Below, piece by piece: positions 60,276 to 64,000 of a DNA stretch of 64,000 bases. This DNA comes from Symbiodinium natans. Its lineage: Eukaryota; Sar; Dinophyceae; Suessiales; Symbiodiniaceae. How positions within the stretch are numbered: position 1 is the first letter of the stretch; each line of letters opens with the position of its first letter. The notes below the pieces were generated by a model. It saw only the letters and a program-made list of their open reading frames with translations. It ran no database searches and was not told the DNA's origin. The stretch covers positions 310,001 through 374,000 of the forward strand of contig CAJNDS010002159.1 of assembly GCA_905221605.1 (NCBI GenBank), read 5' to 3'. A program made the translations under genes and the position numbers.

Positions 60276-63200
60276 AAGCTTACGCCCCATGGACCCTCAA
60301 CTCTAAAGGTCGATCCGGATGGGCCGCTTCGGCGGAAATCGTTTCCGACAAAGCTCCCCAGTTCCGGGGGCAGGGGCTCTCCTCTCAGCCCTCCACCGGG
60401 GAAGCCGAGGGGCGTTTCGCCCCCGGCCCCCGAAGGGGTAAAGAGGAAGCGACGGAACCAGCCAAGCTCGACCTGGCGCGATACCGAGGAGGCGGGGCCC
60501 AACCGCTTTGGGGACCGCACCCGGACAGGGACCAAAAGGGCATCCTCGAGGACGTCGTCGAGGTGGCTTGCGCCATTGGAGCAGCCGCACCTCCCGAAGG
60601 GGTCGAGGTCGACTTACAGACCTTAGAGCTCCAGGCTCTCCCCGCGCAACCCGAGGAGGAAGAGCTTGACTGGGGAGGCTCCTCTTCCAGCTCTTCTTCC
60701 ACAGAAAAAGGGAGAACGGAAGGACGGCCAGTGTCCAAGGCCGCTCGAGGCGCGCGAGAAGATCCCATGGAAGTGGAGAAACTCACGGAAGGCGTAGCAG
60801 CATTCCGAAATGCCCTCCAGACGGCTGCGTCCGCCCCTGAAGAACTCGCCCCTGAACCCTCCGCCGCCTCGAGCTCAACCGTAAAGTTGGAACAAGGGGC
60901 GCCCGGAGCTGCAGAACAAGCAGGGACAGACAGCGGCCTAAAGCTCCAGGCCTGGGCCGACACTTGGTCGCGGGACGGCAAATGCCTTTTGTGCAACGCG
61001 TACCTTACCGACGCGCACCTTATGACCGAGAATCACTGCAAGCGGATGCGGCGCCACGTGGCGGACAATCCGGGCCTGGCTCCCGGGTCGCGAGGTAAGA
61101 AGGCGGAGGCAGCCCGTAGGCAGGAGGAAGGGAAAACCGGCCCTTCATCTGGTGCCGAGTGGAAGCCAACCCTGAGTCCACTTCCGCGACGACCCGATCC
61201 CACTGAGGAAGAAGCTCGGGCCTTGGTGGCGGCGCAGGTGACGTCTAGCAATCTCGCTCAGGACCTGGCGGCCTTGATGCGGATAGAAGCCGCAATTACC
61301 CGTCCGCCTAGCGAGGACCCGCCGGAAGAAGTCAAAGGGGAGGAGCCAGGGAGCCTTTCCGTTGAAGGCGTAAGGGATGTCAAGGAGGAGAAACCCGAGG
61401 GCCGTTTCGGCCCCGGGGAGGAATCCTCCGGGTCAACTAGACGACTTGTCCCGAAAAGCGGAGTGAAGATCAACGCGCCCAAGGTTGGCCTCCTGAAAGC
61501 TATCGCCTCCGCGGATACCAAGTCTTGGGAGGGACTCCAACGAGCCCTTGAGAGCTCTCCAGGAACCGGAACCGTGAAGTCGCAACTCGTGCAAGATTTG
61601 GAGCGAATCGCCGGGCAAAGGAAGAGCGCGTCCCAAGCCGTCACCGCGGAAGTGTTCAAACAGGCGCAGAGGGTTAAGGAGCTCGAGGAAAGGGATACGG
61701 AGTATTTAAAGGCCCTGGACGAGCAAGGGGACCAAATGCGTCGCCTTGAACAGGCGAATCCAGTAAAACCCTCCCTCACGGCCAAGCCCCTGCGCTCCGC
61801 CCGCTTGGACGCAGCGATCGCGGCCGGAACGCCAATATGGGTGGCTCGTAAGCAAGAGAAGAGCAGACGTCGGGCCCAGCTCCACCGCGCGGAACAGACC
61901 GCAGCACTGGCTGGGGAAAGGATTGCCAACGAACCCGAGCCCGGGGAGCCGACGCCGGAGGCTCTAGACGAACGGATGCAAGAGTCCGCGCGCGAGAGTC
62001 TTCGGGACTTCCAGAGGCAGCTCGAGAAGTCCGACCCAAAACCGCCCGCAAAGCGCGCGCCTGACTCCCAGCGGCGCAAGAAAATTAAGAAACAGCGCCG
62101 AAGGGAGCGAGACTACAGGAGGAAGAACGACGACGCGGACCGAGATTCGAACCACGCCATTGCGCACGTCGCAGAACAAGGTCCTTCCGAAGGGCAGTGT
62201 CGTCTCCCCCCCGAGGACCGTTTCGGTCCCGGGGACAGTACTGAGCTTGCTCTGACCAGCTTTCCCTTCCTGGCGAAGGAACCGAAGCTGCCCATGCGAG
62301 ACTTCTCTTGGGAGATAGGGTTCCTAGAAGGTTTCCTCTTGGGCGGAATCCTTGTCTTGGTCGGGGTGCTTTGCTGTGCTCCTCTCAGACGAGGGGTTGG
62401 CGCCAGGAACAGGGTTCGACACCAAGGAACCCAGACCTTGGCCAGCCCTGGAGAAGGATCCGAGCCCATGGACACGGTTAGGCCCCCGGGATTTAAGGCC
62501 CCGCCTGAGGATTTCGGCACGCCTTGGCTAGCGGTCAAAAACCCGACCAGGCAGAGGCGAGAGCTGTCCCGCACACCGCTCGATCAGCACGGACCGAAGA
62601 GCCAGGCGGCCCCGGCAGTTTTGTTCCGACCCCGGGAGGGGCCGACCGTTGTCTGTGTGACTCCCAAGGGGTCGACCTACCATTCTCAGACGTGCCCGCG
62701 TATCTTGTCTCATGAGAGGAAAACAATGCAACCATGCGCCGTGTGCCGACCTGACCAGGTTATGCCGGACCCCTACAGCGACGACGCTCAAGCCCCCTTC
62801 CTGGGCAGGGCAAAGGTCTCGATTTGGCTCCAGGACCCACACTTCCACTCTCCTTCCTGCGCCCTCGTTCGCCCCGTGTATCGGCTGGCGCAGCCGTGTA
62901 GGGATTGCGGGCCCGAAAGGGACTTCAGGTACTACCCCCAGCTCCCTCGCCGAAACGACGATGCCCAGAGAGACAACAACCATGCAATAGCGCATGTCGG
63001 GCTGCCAGAGATTGGCATGGGGCTTATCCTTAGCCTATGCCTCGCCTGCATGATCTTCCAGGCTTGTGCCCAATCCCTCATGCTTCCTGCCGAGGACCCC
63101 GAGGAACGTTTCGTTCCCGGGGGCCTGAATCGGCGCGTCGGAGAAATCGGAGCAAAACGGGTGACGTTCTCTGATTTAGAGACAAAACAGGCCGTTTTTT

Positions 63201-64000
63201 CGGATGCGTTAGAAGGAAGGGCAAGGCAAAGCCCGGAGGTGGAACCTCCTGCCAAGCCGGGTCGCATTCCAGGGAGGCTTCCCTTCTTGGGAGGACCAGC
63301 GACGGCCAAGCGGCTAGGAAGCGGCAAGCCCGCGCAGCTCCGACTGGCCCTCCGGTCTCGGTCTGACTTTGAAACTGAAGCACTCCGAGTCTCCCTGGAC
63401 CGTTTGGCTGAGACCACACGCAAGGCCTACATTGGGCAATTAAGGTGGTGGCAAATCTTTTGCGCCAGGAGGAAAGTGTCATGGCTGCTCACCGGGGCGA
63501 ATCCGCAGGAAGAAGAAGACGCCATCATCGACTTCATTCTGCATACGGCCGTGAACGGAGGACGAGCGCCTGGAACAGTGAAAACCAGGTTAGCCGCGCT
63601 AAAATCCGCCCACGTGTCGATTGGCCTTCGTGACCCACTCGAGGGCAAGCCAAGGATCCAACTGGCCCTCGCGGGACTCAAAAAGAGATACCAGTTTCCT
63701 AAAAGACGGGCACCGGTCACGCCGCAACTCCTGCAGTGGATCCGAGATGAGATGGAACGTGCCATCCTCCTGGATCGTCAAGTTCTGTGGCTGGCCTTGT
63801 GCCTTGGGTATTTCTTCCTCCTCCGAGCGTCCGAATTTTTGCCCGTAGGGTATCTCCCTAGTTCCCGCCACCTGAGAGGCTGCGATGTCCTGCTGAAGTT
63901 GCAGGGCAAGGTGTGCAACCTCAGTCAGATCCGAAACGCGGACGAAGTCGTGGTACATATCCGCGGGAGTAAGACCGACAAATATAATCGCGGATCGGTC
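59954..64000 (+). CDS. retroelement polyprotein, second frame (3' half of KptA to tyrosine recombinase), open at window end
   Basis: Open from the codon after TAG at 59951 to the window edge, more than 1340 codons, overlapping the first frame by 55 bp. No ATG occurs before about 60768, after the KptA part, so translation probably continues from the first frame. Order: KptA C-terminal lobe; low-complexity acidic region; C2H2-type finger (CLLCNAYL...H...H, about 60985-61055); long charged coiled coils (61600-62130); hydrophobic segment GFLLGGILVLVGVLCC (62308-62380); H-x3-C/PCxxC modules (62640-62930); hydrophobic GMGLILSLCLACMIFQAC (63015-63070); tyrosine recombinase N-terminal domain and start of the catalytic domain. 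Four hairpin copies lie in it. Confidence 0.85.
60404..60428 (+). repeat. hairpin copy 4
   Basis: Core GGGGCG-TTT-CGCCCC, translated AEGRFAPG. Confidence 0.8.
60977..61060 (+). other. C2H2-type zinc finger in second frame
   Basis: DGKCLLCNAYLTDAHLMTEN then HCKRMRRH gives C-x2-C-x(8)-H-x(5)-H and a further H, resembling U1-type/C2H2 fingers that bind RNA or DNA. Retroelement gag or Pol proteins often use such fingers on their own RNA; that role here is inference. Confidence 0.55.
61394..61418 (+). repeat. hairpin copy 5
   Basis: Core GGGCCG-TTT-CGGCCC, outer arms CCCGA/CGGGG, translated PEGRFGPG. Confidence 0.8.
62210..62234 (+). repeat. hairpin copy 6
   Basis: Core GGACCG-TTT-CGGTCC, outer arms CCCGA/CGGGG, translated PEDRFGPG. 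Confidence 0.8.
62639..62930 (+). other. two tandem H-x3-C / PCxxC putative metal-binding modules
   Basis: Module 1: CVTPKGSTYHSQTCPRI then MQPCAVCRPD. Module 2: SIWLQDPHFHSPSCALV then LAQPCRDCGPE. Each has His, a Cys four residues later, and after 14-18 residues PCxxC. The spacing suggests one zinc ion per module. The modules are diverged copies of each other. Confidence 0.55.
63098..63122 (+). repeat. hairpin copy 7
   Basis: Core GGAACG-TTT-CGTTCC, outer arms CCCGA/CGGGG, translated PEERFVPG. Confidence 0.8.
63390..64000 (+). other. tyrosine recombinase (partial)
   Basis: ETTRKAYIGQLRWWQIFCAR and the helices up to about 63640 form the SAM-like core-binding domain. LCLGYFFLLRASEFLPV carries the first catalytic Arg (codon 63824-63826) in the context usual for DIRS and Crypton enzymes. 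The later H-x-x-R and Tyr lie beyond the window. The enzyme would integrate the circular cDNA. Confidence 0.85.

Larger units (their letters stand above)
50727..64000 (+). mobile_element. tyrosine-recombinase (DIRS-like) retroelement, right end outside window
   Basis: Order of modules: membrane and Cys/His N-terminus, gag-like region, C5-methyltransferase-like fold, reverse transcriptase, DIRS-type RNase H, second methyltransferase-like part, KptA/Tpt1, C2H2 finger, coiled coils, membrane and H-x3-C/PCxxC modules, tyrosine recombinase. RT plus RNase H plus tyrosine recombinase, with no DDE integrase or protease seen, defines the DIRS/Ngaro-like order of retroelements, which integrate via a circular DNA. 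No terminal repeats could be identified, because the right end is missing and the left end is undefined. Open frames over 13 kb imply a young copy. Codon use is GC-rich, unlike the surrounding repeat DNA. Confidence 0.88.

Overview
The window looks like nuclear DNA of a dinoflagellate, most likely a symbiodiniacean or suessialean. Three things point that way. Plant-type telomere heptamers (TTTAGGG/CCCTAAA) are scattered through the left 50 kb in both orientations. Small coding islands of about 45-80 bp can be joined in phase at AG|G acceptors and non-canonical GC donors, the splice style reported for dinoflagellates. The right end carries a very large retroelement polyprotein of a kind common in these genomes. 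The assignment is inference, because no rRNA, spliced leader or organelle marker was seen.

Left part, 1-50.1 kb. This is not simple subtelomere. Many islands read as exons, typically laid out as (CCCTAAA)n - exon - (TTTAGGG)n, so the introns between them start with TTTAGGG tracts and end with CCCTAAA tracts. In two places neighbouring islands rebuild a recognisable domain. A plus-strand gene at about 4.4-8.5 kb gives a superfamily-2 helicase entry (PHQEAM then HPTGSGKT). A plus-strand gene at about 29.4-34.8 kb gives an SH3b-like domain (NIR..P, GE.F.V.E, FLRLA..GGWVF). Other islands (14.5-15.5, 16.9, 19.4, 26.3, 27.1 minus, 35.1-38.5 minus, 40.2, 47.3-50.1 kb) look coding, but I cannot name them. 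Between them lie palindromic MITE-like elements, locally homogenised telomere-variant arrays, a tandem 290-bp duplication, a long AC-rich minisatellite and long poly-C runs.

Right part, 50.7-64 kb (runs off the edge). This is one tyrosine-recombinase (DIRS-like) retroelement. The first frame (3093 codons) has an N-terminal membrane and Cys/His region, a gag-like middle, a cytosine-5 methyltransferase-like fold, reverse transcriptase, RNase H, a second methyltransferase-like segment and the first half of a Tpt1/KptA RNA 2'-phosphotransferase. The second frame, reached by a -1 shift at a four-G run, carries the rest of KptA, a C2H2-type finger, coiled coils, membrane segments, two H-x3-C/PCxxC modules and a tyrosine recombinase that is cut by the window end. 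A 25-nt hairpin whose stem changes in compensating pairs recurs eight times along the coding sequence, once in a different reading frame.

Confidence is high for the retroelement and good for the two multi-exon domain reconstructions. It is moderate to low for isolated exon islands, whose exact splice sites rest on phase and similarity arguments only.
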